Below are positions 1 to 12,050 of a stretch of DNA of 64,000 bases, piece after piece; position 1 is the stretch's first letter; each line of letters begins with the position of its first letter. The translations under genes were made by a program, and so were the position numbers. Under the pieces are notes generated by a model. That model was not told the origin of the DNA, made no database searches, and saw only the letters and a program-made list of their open reading frames with translations. This stretch comes from Rachycentron canadum (Eukaryota; Chordata; Actinopteri; Carangiformes; Rachycentridae): contig CM076668.1 in the NCBI GenBank assembly GCA_038496675.1, positions 2,212,590 to 2,276,589 of the forward strand, written 5' to 3'.

Positions 1-603
1 CTCCTCCTTTGTCTTCCTGCTGCTGCTGAAGCGTGATGCGCTGTTTGTTCCCTCATTGTAGAATCAGGCGCACACTTGTATTCAGAGTTTGACTGAAACA
101 GAATTAGAATTTTAGTTCTGCTGAGTGTTTTGAGTGTCTTTAACATCCTCCACAACCTGCCTGATCAATGCCTAACCAGGTTGTGCAGAATTTGTTAAAA
201 ACCCTCAACAGTCAATTTTTAATTCTGGTCAAGACTCCAAACGCAACGGGCTGATTGAATAGAAGGGAAATTTGTCTAAAATGAACAACGAGACTTGGTC
301 TTTGACACAGCTGAAGTCTTCATTTCTGGTAGTTAACTTTGCATAAAAGTTCATGCCAGTCCTCAGCATTTGCAGTTGTTGTAAAAATATCTGATTCATT
401 AGATTCAACATCTTCTCTTTTTGTAATATTTTCTGAATGAGCCGACAAATTCTCATTGGCAGTAAACCCAGTGTCGACTTTCTCCCTGGAAACCAAATCG
501 TTTCTGGCAGATCCTGTGTGGTCAGGTTCAAATATTTTCTTTGGGACAAAAATGTTATGTAGGTTGTGTTGCTCTGGTGAAGTGTTGTGTAGATACAAAT
601 TTA

Positions 604-715
604 ACACTTGTATACCTGCTTGTTCACGCAATGATCCAATCAGCCAATCATGTGCCAGGAGCTCCAGTTCATCTTTACATCAAATGTGCTTTCAGTGGCA
701 CAGACTATGGCTGGT
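604..715 (-). repeat. tail of a dispersed fish repeat
   Basis: On the - strand this segment carries the block CACATGATTGGCTGATT followed by a GCGTGAACAAGCAGGTATACA-like stretch. I recognise this from memory as the end of an abundant dispersed repeat in teleost genomes. The class is not certain. A reading frame of 103 codons on the - strand (631 down to 320) starts inside this repeat, and I do not regard it as a gene. Confidence 0.4.
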
Positions 716-721
716 TTTAGC

Positions 722-770
722 GTGGGCGGCACGGTGGAGCAGTGGTTAGCAAGAAGGTTCACGTGAAAGA
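722..770 (+). repeat. fragment of the common fish GGCGGCACGGTGG repeat
   Basis: The run GGGCGGCACGGTGG then AGCAGTGGTTAGCA then AGAAGGTTC matches the start of a very common dispersed repeat of fish genomes. The rest of the unit is missing here. A longer copy in reverse orientation lies at 18406-18530. Confidence 0.5.
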
Positions 771-1430
771 AAGGGTTTGTGTGCGCTCAGTACACACAGT
801 ATAAATACAGAATATTGCAGATGGGCAGATGTTTGAGAAACAATTTTAAGGGGGAACGACAAAATCTCCGAACCATCAAATGCCACTAGAGCTGTTGACA
901 GCTGTAAACCAGCTGTGATCCAGCTGTGCCGTCATCAGCAGAAACTGACAGCTGCGAGGAAGGGACATCTCATTTCGCTGAAAAAAGCACTTCCTCAATT
1001 CCTTTCCCCTCGCATCTTTTCTTTTCTCCATGCTCGTCTTCAGTGTGATGGACTGAGATAGGAAAAGATGCAAGTGAGGGAATTGAGATGCAGCCATTGA
1101 AAGAGTGAACACATCTTATAGGGCAAACTTGATGATAATTATCCATAGTGCATCAGATATGTTCTTTTTGAATGACATTATCTTGTTGCATTAATGTAAT
1201 GTTTGGTGACTGGGCTGCAGGGGGAAACATAACATAATCCAGTAACATCTCCAGTATTATCAGTATTAAAATAAATGCATAATTACACTCCATTACATCA
1301 TGACACAACAGATGGACCATGCTGAGTCAACAAGATCTGATTCTGAACAAATCAACAAACAAATGAGCCTGAACTTGTGTCACAGCTGCTGCTGACTGTG
1401 GAAGGAGGTGAGGGTTACAGTGCTTAGATC

Positions 1431-1900
1431 CATAGATTGAGTATAAAAGTAGACGTAGACTCCAGTTCTGAAAAGTGACGCTAATGCTGAAGAGCCCTAA
1501 ACCTTCATTCTATATAATGACCATCAGGGGGCGACTCCACTGGTTGTAAAAAGAAGCTAGATTGTATTGAAATATATGGGAAAATGTCCCTACTTCTCCC
1601 TTGATTTATTAGCTCAGTAAATGAAGTTCATTTTTTAAATGATGGTCCATTTAGAGGCAAATAGACCATAAAGCAGGGGATGGGTTAGGGGGTGTGGCTA
1701 CTGTGTGATTGACAGGCTGTACCACACCTGTCTGACAATCAGCATAGAGTACAGAGCAGCTCAGATCCACCCCTCACTCCTCCTCAGCTCCACCTTCTCC
1801 TCCAAATATGGTTTCAAAAAAGATGGTGACATCCCAAATACAAAATGGAGGCTTCAAAGCAGCAGCTCACAAACCAGTGGGGGACGTCACAGTGGGTTGA
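1431..1900 (+). repeat. MITE-like dispersed repeat, family A, copy 1
   Basis: This is the longest plus-oriented copy of a family seen six times in the window. It starts near CATAGATTGAGTATAAAAGT, passes a TGACCATCAGGGGGCGACTCC block and an ACCATAAAGCAGGG block, and ends near AACCAGTGGGGGACGTCAC. Other copies are at 20740-21018 (-), 24270-24745 (-), 26668-26755 (-, partial), 38168-38426 (+) and 58755-58835 (-, partial). No protein is encoded. It is a non-autonomous DNA element or a SINE, and I cannot say which. Confidence 0.7.
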
Positions 1901-2021
1901 CACTCAGATCCAAGCTGCAAATAATGCTGCTGTTATTCTAACTGTTTTACAGTGTGATCTGATGATTTTGATTCGTGCAACATAAATCCATCTGTGTTCA
2001 CTCTGACTGGTGAAGTTGGTG

Positions 2022-2057
2022 CAGCTGTTTTCATACATATATATATGAAAACAGCTG
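2022..2057. repeat. perfect inverted repeat, 14-base arms
   Basis: The left arm CAGCTGTTTTCATA is matched exactly by its reverse complement TATGAAAACAGCTG, with an 8-base AT spacer. The sequence could form a hairpin or cruciform. No function is evident. Confidence 0.85.
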
Positions 2058-2175
2058 TCTCCCCCACTGTCTCATGATTGTCTTTTTGCTGTAAAAGAAA
2101 ATCATTTTATATGTCTTTTTCCAAGTGTGGATGAATGTCTCAATTACACTGACTTACTTGTTCTCTCTTTTTCAG

Positions 2176-4580
2176 TAAATAAAAGACTAAAGGGATGTGT
2201 TCAGATGGACATCACCTAAAAAAAAGAGGAGAAGAAGAACACAGAAGCAGAAGGACACTTTAAAAAAAAAAAAAAAAAAAAAAAAAATTACCTAAAACAA
2301 AAAGAGCAGATTTGTAAAGGAGCCCTTCTATCAAGAACGACAGGGATCCACAGGATGGACGGAGGATGTTTTTTTGGGCCTGCTCTGAGGCCAGGGCCTG
2401 AACCATTGAGCCTGTAGTCCAGGGCTGGGGGAGGAGGGCGTGACCCTGCTGACCCCCCCCCCCCTGAAAAACAAGCCTTGCTGAGTGGAGGAGACCGATT
2501 AGAGAGGTCACCATAAAACATTTTATTTTTCTAAACTTTTTTAAGTTTATGATTTCCAAAAAAAAAGCAAACACTAATGTACATATATATATATATATAC
2601 GTGTTATATAGTATATGTGTGTAATATAGTAAGTATGTCTTTAAAAAAAAAAAGAAAAGAAAAACTTGGGGAAAATGTTATGTGTCTTTGCAATTTAGAA
2701 GAGGGAGGTGAGGTGAGGAGATGCCAGCTTCCCCCCTGTCTTCTGATTGTCTCCCACCACCTCAACCCAAACCCCTCAACACCCATTTTCTGCTGGATGG
2801 TGCAGGGGGTGATAGGGAGGGGGTATACTTAGTGTGTGAGTGTGTGTGTGCGAGTGTGTGTGTGAGTGAGAGAGTGTGTAAGGGGTGGGAGGTAGCTGGT
2901 CCAGCAGACATGTCACTACACGGTTGTTCTGGGAATAAGGAGGTGTCTTCAGATAGTCAAAAGCTTTTTAAGCCTGTCTTCCACTAATGAACTGCAGTAG
3001 TGTGGTTTTTACTTTACTGGCTAGTTTTGTCAAGTAGTCTGCATTTTGTAGATTCCAAAAAAAAGCATATGAATAAATAAGTATCCCTATATTCGTCTGT
3101 GCAAATAGAGAAGAGAAAGGATGGATATGAAAGCTCGGCTAAAGGAGTAGGTCATGTCTGCCGGAGGCCTCGCGGCCCCTGACATCGCTACCAAACATGT
3201 CATTGTAGTGTTGTGGTTTGAGGTGGCTGTGCTGTGTAGTAAACTGCTTTTGTACATCGTGTCGGGTAGGGCAGGGTGGGGTAGGGCAGGGCAGGGCAGG
3301 GAAGGGTAAGGGCGGGTGGAACAGGCAGTCGGAGGGAGGGCGCTATTTAGAAACACAGGAGACGTCTGCTTTGGAGACAGCAGGGACGCTCTTCCCATCC
3401 GTCTTTGAACACGGCCCCCGGCTCCCACTGCCGAGGAGGTATGGTAGGACAAGAGAGGGAGGGGTGGGGGCAGGGGATAAAAGCTCTATTTGAAGTCGAA
3501 AAAAGGGTCACGAGCAAACAAAGTTTTACTAAGAGTCTCTTTAGACCTTTCTATTTATATTGATCTCTACTTTAGTGACATCCTTCTATATTTAAACGTT
3601 GTACTAATAACATGCTGTCAGGCATGGTCGGAGAGTCAATTGTAGCCATTTACTAATGTTGTATTTATTGTATTACCAGTAAGAAGAAAAATCATTTATA
3701 TATGACTATAGATATATCTATTTGTGATCTGCAACTCTTGGACATAAGTTTGCCTTTGATTTTCAACTTTCATGCAGGATTCAATGCACTGTCGATGTAT
3801 GATGAGGTTTCTATTGGTGTGGAAGTTTTATTCTGTTGACATTCATTTGGTTCTGTTTCCCTTCAGTTCAGCTACTGAATGTAACTTCAAGAACTCTTAA
3901 ACTTTTTAGGTAGATGTCGTTGTTTTATATATACTTAAGGAAAAAACATACAGTACTCTGTGAATTATATACATGTGTAAATGATATAGCAAAATGTTTC
4001 TGATAATATGCTGGACTTCTTCTTCTGCTGACCCAGACGGACTGGAATGCCATGGCCAAAAAAATAGAGTAAAGAGAAAGAGAGAGAAAGGAGAGGAGAG
4101 GAATAAAAAAAAAAAAAAAAGAAGTACAGAAGAGGGAAGCATTTATGAGGAACACCAGAGCCCTGCAGCCGGTGGGAAGCCGCTGGGAGAGACAGAAATG
4201 TGTAATCATTACAGGATCAGTCAGAATTTTTCTCAGCCAGGGCTTTTCAAATTTGATAAGAACAAGGAGACAGGGAGACGGCCCGTCCTGTGTGAGAGAC
4301 AGACAGAGGGAGACGGCACAGATGAAAAGAAATTTTTTTTTGAAATATTGATTTTTCTTCCATTTTTTCACCTTGTCTTTTCTCTCTCTCTTTGTCTTTC
4401 TCCCTTGAATCTTAGCGTTATCAAGGTGCTGGGGAGGCAAGTGCTATGTGGGGGGTGAGGAAGAGGAGGAGGAGGAGGAGGAGGAGAAAGAGGGGGGCAA
4501 GGGAGGCAGGGATTGCAGACTGTTTTCTCCCACCCCAGTCCCATAGGGTGGACAAAATAAAGGAAACTTTACAGTCGTAA
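2176..4580 (+). other. possible terminal exon with long 3' UTR of an unidentified gene
   Basis: A strong acceptor-like site (long pyrimidine tract then TTTTTCAG) precedes 2176. All three forward frames stop within about 45 bases, as expected for a last exon. The following 2.4 kb is non-coding. It holds GA-rich and GT-rich tracts, a GGGCA-type short tandem stretch near 3267-3300, and several AT-rich blocks. A canonical AATAAA lies near 4555-4560 and is followed by a GT-containing stretch. These are the marks of a long vertebrate 3' UTR. I could not identify the gene, and the coding part would lie outside the window. This is inference from signals only. Confidence 0.25.
2262..2287 (+). repeat. 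poly-A tract (26 bases)
   Basis: Uninterrupted A run. Confidence 0.9.
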
Positions 4581-4599
4581 ATGATGATATCTCTATCAT

Positions 4600-7500
4600 C
4601 ATCATGATCATCGTTGTCATATCCTGAAGAAAAGCTGTTTAAATGCCTGTTTTTTTACAGCAAATTACTGCATCTAACCAGTTAAAAATCAGACATCTTA
4701 ACGCATTAAAATCATGTACATGTCGTTCAGGGAGAGAGACGCGACCCGTCCTCTGACACTGCAGGCTTTAACGTAATGATGCAAGTCAACTTGTGACCAA
4801 TCAGTGGTTACAATGACAAAATTTGTCCAGGCACAATTTTGTGCATAATCCTAAAGTCCACACAAAAGTCTATCACATCAACCACAAAGAGTTGTTAGAG
4901 TCATGTGCCCGGTCACAAGCTGCACTGACCTCAGTCAGCATGACGAGTAACGAAATCATGTTTGTTACACGTCAAAGCCCACGTTGATATTTACCCTCAT
5001 TTACCCTCTCTGCTGCTGTCACTCTCCACCTTGAGCTCTAACATGATCCTCCAGCCTTGATCCAGCAGAATGTTGCTCAGTGAAGCTGAATGAAAGCTGC
5101 ACAAGCTGTTTCTCAACATGCTTGGCCCTTTTTTTATGACCTTATTTATTACCAATCTTCATTTGTGTTGTACTTCAAGTTGTCCAACATATATCAATAC
5201 ATACAGTATTTTAATTGGATTCCTGGGTGGTCATTTCAAGCAAACACATACTGCATTTACATGTATTCTGATGTATTTTCACACTACGCCATGTTTCCAG
5301 TATTTTGTCATCTTTCTAGAGATCACAGTGTGTAATGGTGATGTCCTTTTGCATTGGTGACCTGTGTGGAGGCCAAGTTCAGAAAACAGATTTCTCCTTC
5401 TCTTCTTCCTCCTTCTCTTCCTCGTCCAGTTCGGCTTCCCGAACGAGCGAGGGCCCAGTTCTCTGGCGTTTCTGTCAAAACGATTTTGCCCCTGTGTGAA
5501 AGGATCCAATGATACCTCCCATGTTGCTGCATTTATTTCTCTCTCAGTCGTTCAGAGTGCATGTGGCACAGTGGACAGGCCAGTGGGTTCTTACAGCACT
5601 CCGGATGCATCGCTGGACGCACGGGCATCTCAAAGCTTCTTCAAAGACTGACACTAAATAAGTCCAATGGACAAACTTTTCAGAGGAGACGCCTGCTGAG
5701 CTGCTTAACTGAGATTCCACAGCTGCAGCGGGATGAGGCAGATGAGGCAGAGACAGACTGCATAAGACATGAAGACAGAAGGGAAAAAGACTGGGACTTT
5801 ACTGAAAACAAAAAACTAATAAAAAAAACAACTAACGATGTCAATCTTAGCAGAGATCCAGGTATCCTCTGATCTCTGTTCTTCTGATTCTGAACTTTTT
5901 TTTGTTCTTTCTGTTGTTGGTTAAAGACTTTCGTCCTGTTTACATGTACTTTAAATACTGTCCATCCATTACTGGTTGGAGAGATTAAAAAAAAGGTGTG
6001 AAGCAGCTTTCATTCTATCTCTGGTATTCTCTATGGCTGATAACTGTAACCCTGAGAAAACCCTTCTGTTCAAGCTAGCATGTCCTCCTTTCCCTTGATC
6101 CCTTAGACCTTCCATCCGTCTTCCCTCTAGGACTCCCTGCCTGTAGGTTAAAGAAAAAGCACCCATAGCATAGCTAAGACTCAACCCTTTTCACTCGCTC
6201 TACAGTACTATGTGAAAATCCTTGAGCTTCCTACCAAAACCTACGTGGGTCTCCCTCCTGCAAAACTTTCCCCGTTTTTTTTTTTGTTTGTTTTGTTTTG
6301 TTTTTTTGTTGTTTTTTTTATATTGTGTATACCTCAGATGCAAGCCCTAAAGCAGCTATTATTCACTGAAACCTCCTGGCAACCAGACCTCATTCAGCCC
6401 CTCCCTCCCCTCCCCCTCCTTATTGTAGCCCAACAAGACCCCTATAGTATAACCCATAAGCCAAAACCACACCTACCTCCCCCGGTAACCTGGTGACCTC
6501 CACCATAAAGGCCACAGTATACTTGCTGCAGAGACAGATGTTGACACGAACAAAAATCTTCCCACACCAACCCTGTAACGGTATCTCACTGCATCATAGT
6601 TAGCATGAATGAAGGAAGGAAAATTAATTTCAACAAAAAAAAAAATTTAACAAATTAAATCTGTTTTAAAAATGCAGCATGAAGTGAACGTCCAACTTGG
6701 CTCTCAACGCATTTCTCGGTTTGTTTTTTTCTTCCAAATACTCTGATTGATTTTGCTGCTTAGGTTAAGATTAAACCAACATTCTCCAAAATTGTGCATT
6801 TAGTAAAAGAAGTGTTTCATTCCTTTCACCTGAGATCAGGCTCAGTGAGCACAAATGTAGTACTATTACAAGTACTAAGTACTATGCTACAAAGTCATGG
6901 TAAACAAATGACACAGATGAACTTGGCTCAGTTTAGGTCAGAAGGTTCTCAAACTTTTTCCCCCTAAACTGACTCAAATTAGACCTCAGACCCCCTGACA
7001 AGAGTTTTACTTTTAGATTTTTTATTGCACAAAGAGTTTGAAACCCTTGACCAAAACAGTCATTCAGTCATTGTTTAACTCATGGGTGGAAATATAGTGA
7101 AAATGAATTCTTCTTTTTTTTTTTTTTGATGGGGACCCCCAGAACCCCCCCCAAAGGACCTGTAGGGGTCCCAGAACCCCACTTTGAGAAGCAAAGGTAA
7201 CTAAAACTAAAAAGAGTTCAACTTAAAGGCAAGTATCAACAACAGTGGCTGACGCAGACCACGGTCTCATGGTGATGAAGTCACCTTCCAACATCTGCAG
7301 GCGGCAAAAGTAACACCTCAAACCTTCATGTGCCCCCCTGTGTAAATAACTGCACAATACAAAGCATTAACAACTATTCTTATGCGGAAATGTGTCCCAC
7401 TCTGTTTCTCCGTCAGCAGCGTTGTGTAGTAGTTGTATAGTATACTGTTGCCTTTACTCATCCACATCACCCCCCCCCCCAAACCCCAACAGCCTCCCTG

Positions 7501-7820
7501 TCCTATGCAGATCCCCAAAGCACAAAGGTTTGAATGGTGACTAGTGAGTAAAGTAGAAAGAAAAAGATGAATTTCCTTCCATTCTGTTTGTATTTGTCTG
7601 TTTGTTTTTTCTGGTCTGTTTTATATGTTCGAGGCTTCAGTGTGCTTTTGTATTCCTTACGTGCAGATTCTCCCTTTCTCTCTGTCAATAGCAGAACATT
7701 GTATTACTGTATGTTAGAAGAACAAAGAGACTTTTCATGTGTGGCTTTGGCTTCACTTAATCTGTGCAATCAAAACAGTTTCTTTTTCTCTGAAAACGGC
7801 TCCAAGTGTCATATGGTGGC
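4600..7820. other. no gene seen
   Basis: No exon with recognisable product and no splice-bounded open segment was found. Short open frames here have low-complexity or hydrophobic translations on both strands and look like chance. A possible hAT-like repeat lies near 6944-7192. Confidence 0.5.
6944..7192. repeat. possible hAT-like non-autonomous element
   Basis: The left edge reads GGTTCTCAAACTTTTTCCCC. The right edge reads ACCCCACTTTGAGAAGC, whose complement begins GCTTCTCAAA, so the two ends are imperfect inverted repeats of about ten bases. The interior has a poly-T tract and the block GGGGACCCCCAGAACCCC. I recognise the general type from fish genomes. The boundaries and class are uncertain. 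Confidence 0.35.
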
Positions 7821-7821
7821 T

Positions 7822-9163
7822 TTAGAAATGATTCAGACCCCTTCACTTTTTGCACAAGTAAAAACTAAAGATAAAAAAGAAAGTAAGAGCATAAAACTGC
7901 CCATCAGTCTACACTCAATAACCCAATAATGACAAAGAGGAAATGTGTTTTTTGCAAATATATTTAAAAAAAAAAAAAAAACTGAAATCTCTCATTCAGA
8001 CCTTTAATAATTTAACTTTATTGAACCCCCGTTTGGCAGCAGTTAGAGCCCCCAGTCTTCTTGGTTGAGTCTCTACAAGCTTTGCTCCCCTGGATTCAGG
8101 CAGATCATCCCATTGCTCAGGCAGATCCTCTGAAACTCCATTAGATTGGATGGGAAGCATCTGTGAACTACCATGTTCTGGTCTCTCCACAGATGTTCTG
8201 TGGGGATTAAATCTGGCCTTTGTCTGGACCATTCAATGACATAGGACACTCCAGCGTTGTCTCGGCTTCAGGTCGGTGTCATTGTTGAGAAGTGAACAGT
8301 CAAGTCAGTCTCAAGAGGCATGCACTCTGGATCCCTTCATTCATCCTCCTCACCAGTCTCCCTAGGCCCTGCCACTGAGAAGTCCACCCCTTCCCCATAG
8401 CATGATGCTGTCACCACCATGCCTCACCATAGTGATGGTGTTGCCCAGGTGATGAACTGTACCTGGTCTTCATCAGACGTCATGTTTGGAGTTAAGACCA
8501 AAGAGTTCAGTTCAGTTTTAGTCTCATCAGCATAGAAAATGTTTTTCTTCATGATCTCAGAGTCCTTTAAATGACAAACTGAAGTGTCTGTATCCACTCT
8601 ACCATAAAGGCCTGATTTATGTAGACCTGCTGAGATGGTTGTCCTTCTGCCAGGTGACTTGTTCTTGTGATTGTGTGATTGTGATTGTTGCTCTTGGTCT
8701 TGGTCTTGGTCGGCCTACCCTGGGTCGAGTCCTGGTGGTTCCAAACTTATTCCATTTCACATTTACTGAGACCACTGTTCTCCTGGGAAGACTCAGAGCT
8801 TTACAAAGGGCTTTAGACCCTTGTCTGATCTGTGCTTCACTAGGTTTATCGTGGAGGTCAACAGACAGTTCAGTGGAATTTATGGTTTGGGTTTTGTCCT
8901 GACATCCATCAATTGTGGAACCTTGTGTATTCCAGGTGTGAGCCTTTGTCCAAAGTGGACCAATCAGGTTCTAGACATGTCTCAAGGATAATTAATGCAA
9001 ACAGGAAACATCTGACCAATGAGAGATGTCAGTTTTTGACTTTTAATACATTATAAAAGATTCCTAAAACATGTTTAAGCACTTTGTTATTCTTGAGCGC
9101 AAGTGTAGTTTGGGGTGAGGGTGTGGAAAAAGTGAAGAGGTCTGAATACTTTCTGAAGCCACT
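7822..9163. mobile_element. Tc1/mariner-like DNA transposon remnant with 40-base terminal inverted repeats
   Basis: The left end GTGGCTTTAGAAATGATTCA and the complement of the right end (GTGGCTTCAGAAAGTATTCA) agree at most positions, and the match continues through CTTCACTTTTT on both sides, about 40 bases in all. The right end is followed directly by TA, the expected Tc1/mariner target site. The left flank has TA two bases out, so the left edge is slightly blurred. The interior of about 1.26 kb has no intact transposase frame. A long open stretch on the - strand near 7996-8232 gives no transposase motif. A related interior without the clear ends lies at 18700-19345. From memory, TIRs starting GTGGCTTCAGAAAGTATTCA are common in fish Tc1-like elements. 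Confidence 0.7.
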
Positions 9164-9892
9164 AACACACACATGTACATATATACGTCTGTATGTATGA
9201 ATGTATAATGTGTGTGTTCAGCACCTGTACCATACTGGGTTTGGATGACTTTGTATTTCTTTTTCCTGGCTTTTATTTCTGTATGCTCCCAATGTGCTTC
9301 AAAGAAACAGTACTATTTATTACAATATTGGTACATTATTATCACAATTATTATTACAGTTATTACTACCATGATTATTATTAATAAACATTTCTTTGCT
9401 CAGTAACTCCCCCTGTTAATGCATTGATGCAGTTAAACAAGTATATTCATGAACACGTGATGCAGAGTGATGGAATATGTTCTTTTACAGTAGAAGGAAA
9501 CTCACACAACAGGTAAACTTTTGGGATTATTATTTATTTATTTGATATTTATTTGACAATGCGAGTTAATGAATATCAGTATAAAATACACAATTTAAAC
9601 CTGCCAGATTGTAGCAAAACTACTAAATCATTAAATGTGTAATTTCAAATTCATTTACTCAAACATCCTAGAGCCACAGTTTCCCTGGTCCATGGATCTA
9701 CTGAAAGTGATAATAGAGTAAACAAACTAAAGTATTATTAGACGTACGTACGTGCATGTGTGCGATTCTCACGTGTTCATGTATTCTAAATTGTAGACAG
9801 CAATTTTTTACCCTGATGACATGATGCTAAATTTTTTTTTAGAACAAGAATCTGTTGTTGCTCACTTGCCCCAATATCAGCAGGAGGATGAG
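9164..9892. other. no gene seen; AT-rich
   Basis: AT-rich sequence with an ATTATTATT-type simple tract near 9345-9385. No coding exon is recognisable. Confidence 0.5.
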
Positions 9893-10325
9893 GTGGAGGC
9901 ATCGTTCAGCTCAACACAAGAGGGCAAACTGATCAGGACTAGACTCAGCTGTTCCTACACCTACAGGACAAGGGACACTCAATGACAACAACGTCCACAT
10001 TGTGGACAGGGAGGATAGGTGGTTTGAAAGAGGAGTGAAGGGGGCCTTCTCTGTCACAGTATAGAAACCATCCCTCAACAGAGGAGGAGGCCTTGGACAC
10101 CACCTATCCCCCACTTACAATGCTGTCCTTTCATCCCTTCACAGGAGACTAAACCAGCCACACAACCAGGAGCACTAATGAACCAAGTCTCAATGCCCTT
10201 GTTAGCGACCCCACCAAGGCTAAATACCTGGGGTTCCCCACCAGTCAGTCAGGACTGAAGAAGCCTCTTGGATGAAGGTGAAACATCTTCAAGAATCTAC
10301 AACCAAGTCCAGTTGCTCTAGATTC
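9893..10325 (+). mobile_element. 3' remnant of a Penelope-like retroelement (GIY-YIG endonuclease end and tail)
   Basis: Read on the + strand from about 9990, one frame gives VDREDRWFERGVK and, after an in-frame stop, KPSLNRGGG followed by LSPTYNAVLSSL. In my memory these blocks end the GIY-YIG endonuclease region of Penelope-like elements in fish. The sequence then runs into a tail with TTGGATGAAGGTGAAACATC and CAAGTCCAGTTGCT, also typical of these elements. The copy is dead: it has a stop in frame, no reverse transcriptase part, and an eroded 5' side. A second tail of the same type is at 58436-58743. Confidence 0.65.
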
Positions 10326-11569
10326 AACTTTCTCAGAGTCCAGACAAATTACTCAGTGAAAGTTAAAACAAGATGCGTGGAATAATTTGTGAGCAGCTTC
10401 TTACAGATTCGTTGGATGTGGCCTCAAAACATGGTTATTATGAAGTAACTGGTGAGTAATCATGAATGTTTCAGAAATTCTGCCATCTATGATGGGATGA
10501 TCATTCCTCTAGAGAGGATCACCAGCCTGTTGTTACTGAGTGATGTGTGTTTTCAGTCAAAAACAATCTTTGGTGACTGACACTGACATATTTTGAGTGA
10601 CTGAAGTTTGAAGCTTTCTACATTTGATAATCACAAATATCCAGGACAGATAAAAGGTTTGATACAACACTAGATTGTGTTGGAGCTCAACAAATCCAGG
10701 TATTTTGCAGAAACTAGAACCAGATCCAAAGTGGAACCAGCACCAAGAACTCAATCCTAGCAAATTCAAATTAATCTTAAGATTTATAATAGATTTACAA
10801 TAAATTGGGTTTAATATTTGAGAGCATTTTATTCATCATCAATCCAATATCAGGTTAGTCATGGAATTGACATTAGTTATAAGACGAAACATGATTCTTC
10901 TGTAAGTTTAGCCAAACAGGTATTGGCTTTGGTTCACTTCCAACCTGCTAATCTCACTTACTCATCTCTCTTGTCAAAATAAAATGTTCTGGGTCCTGAC
11001 AACTTCAAAACCAGTTTAAAACGACATCCCCAGAAACTCAGAGTAACTCGTTCTGGTCAACCTCACTCACACTTTAGAAACACAGTTTAAACATCCACAA
11101 TCTCAAACAGCAAAACTTGTTCTATATTGTGTAGAGGAGCCATTTCTGGAGCTGAGCTGCTGGGCAGGGTTACTGTGTTTAATAGGACACTAAACACCAT
11201 GAACACCACAGACGTAGTGTTTTACATTAAAACTAGGCAAGACTTGAGATTTCTCAAGATTTCTTGAGTGTTTTTTATTCAGCTGAGCAGGAAAACAGAA
11301 AGTTAGCAACCATATGAATTGTTAACACCTACCTGTCTAACTTCACACGGCAGGTTCAGGATAAGAATTATACAACATTAGTGCTGAATGCTGGGTTTGG
11401 ACCAAACCTCATTTTTAACAGCGTTGTGGTCTGTAAATTTGTGTGTTGTAAATATGAATTTATGTAATATTTTGTTATCTTTTTGTTGCTGTCTGTTCCA
11501 GGTTTCTGTACAGTCTAATGTCTATGTCACATGGTAGTTATCACAATAAATTAAACAACAGCAAATAAA
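10326..11569. other. no gene seen
   Basis: No recognisable exon, RNA gene or clear repeat was found. The longest open frame (70 codons, - strand, 10769-10557) shows no family features. Confidence 0.5.
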
Positions 11570-12050
11570 GTGTAAATACCACACACTGTAAATAAAGGTG
11601 GACATAGCAGCTTTGAAGCTCAGAGTAGGCTGCTGCACTGTCACCATCTTGGCAGTGTCTGACTCCACCCCTAACTCATATCCATTGCAACAATAGGAAG
11701 CGAGGGACATGTGTGGAGCAGAGGCTTCAGTAACTGCCAGTTTGTGACAAGCATACTGTACGTTCACCCACCTGACCTTCAGAGCAGCCACACCCTCAAT
11801 CATACATAACTTTAATTCCTTAGTAAAATGTAAACAGGTGAGTTTTATAAAAAAAAAATTCCCTCTGTAAGTGAGGAGACATGAAGGTACATGAAGGAGA
11901 AAATTAGCTACAGAGACCAAAACTGTTTTTATTTCTGCTGTAAAGTTAAACATTTTAACACAGGAGTCTAAAGGGACTGACTCATTGTTGGAGCCAGACT
12001 CTAGTGGCCAGTTGAGAAACTGCACTTTTTATTTCTTTGGCTCTTAGTTT
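11570..12050 (-). repeat. dispersed fish repeat with a spurious 167-codon reading frame
   Basis: On the - strand this reads AAAAGTGCAGTTTCTCAACTG, then a block about a tagged gap in a coat of TAAAGTTGGGC-type sequence, GGTCTCTGTAGCTAATTTTC, and GAGTCAGACACTGCCAAGATGG. I recognise these blocks in order as one of the most common teleost dispersed repeats. The open frame on this strand (12025 down to 11522) is a translation of the repeat and contains no domain. The repeat is probably a MITE. Confidence 0.6.

Larger units (their letters stand above)
1..2175. other. no gene seen; intergenic or intronic
   Basis: No coding exon is recognisable. The stretch holds the two repeat fragments near 604-770, one copy of the six-member MITE-like family (1431-1900), and a perfect inverted repeat at 2022-2057. 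If the terminal exon proposed at 2176 is real, this stretch is the intron before it. It ends in a branch-point-like ACTGAC and a pyrimidine tract running into TTTTTCAG at 2175. Confidence 0.4.

Noticed and set aside
11522..12025. 167-codon open frame on the - strand
   Set aside because: It is a translation of an abundant dispersed fish repeat (11570-12050). No domain, no splice sites.
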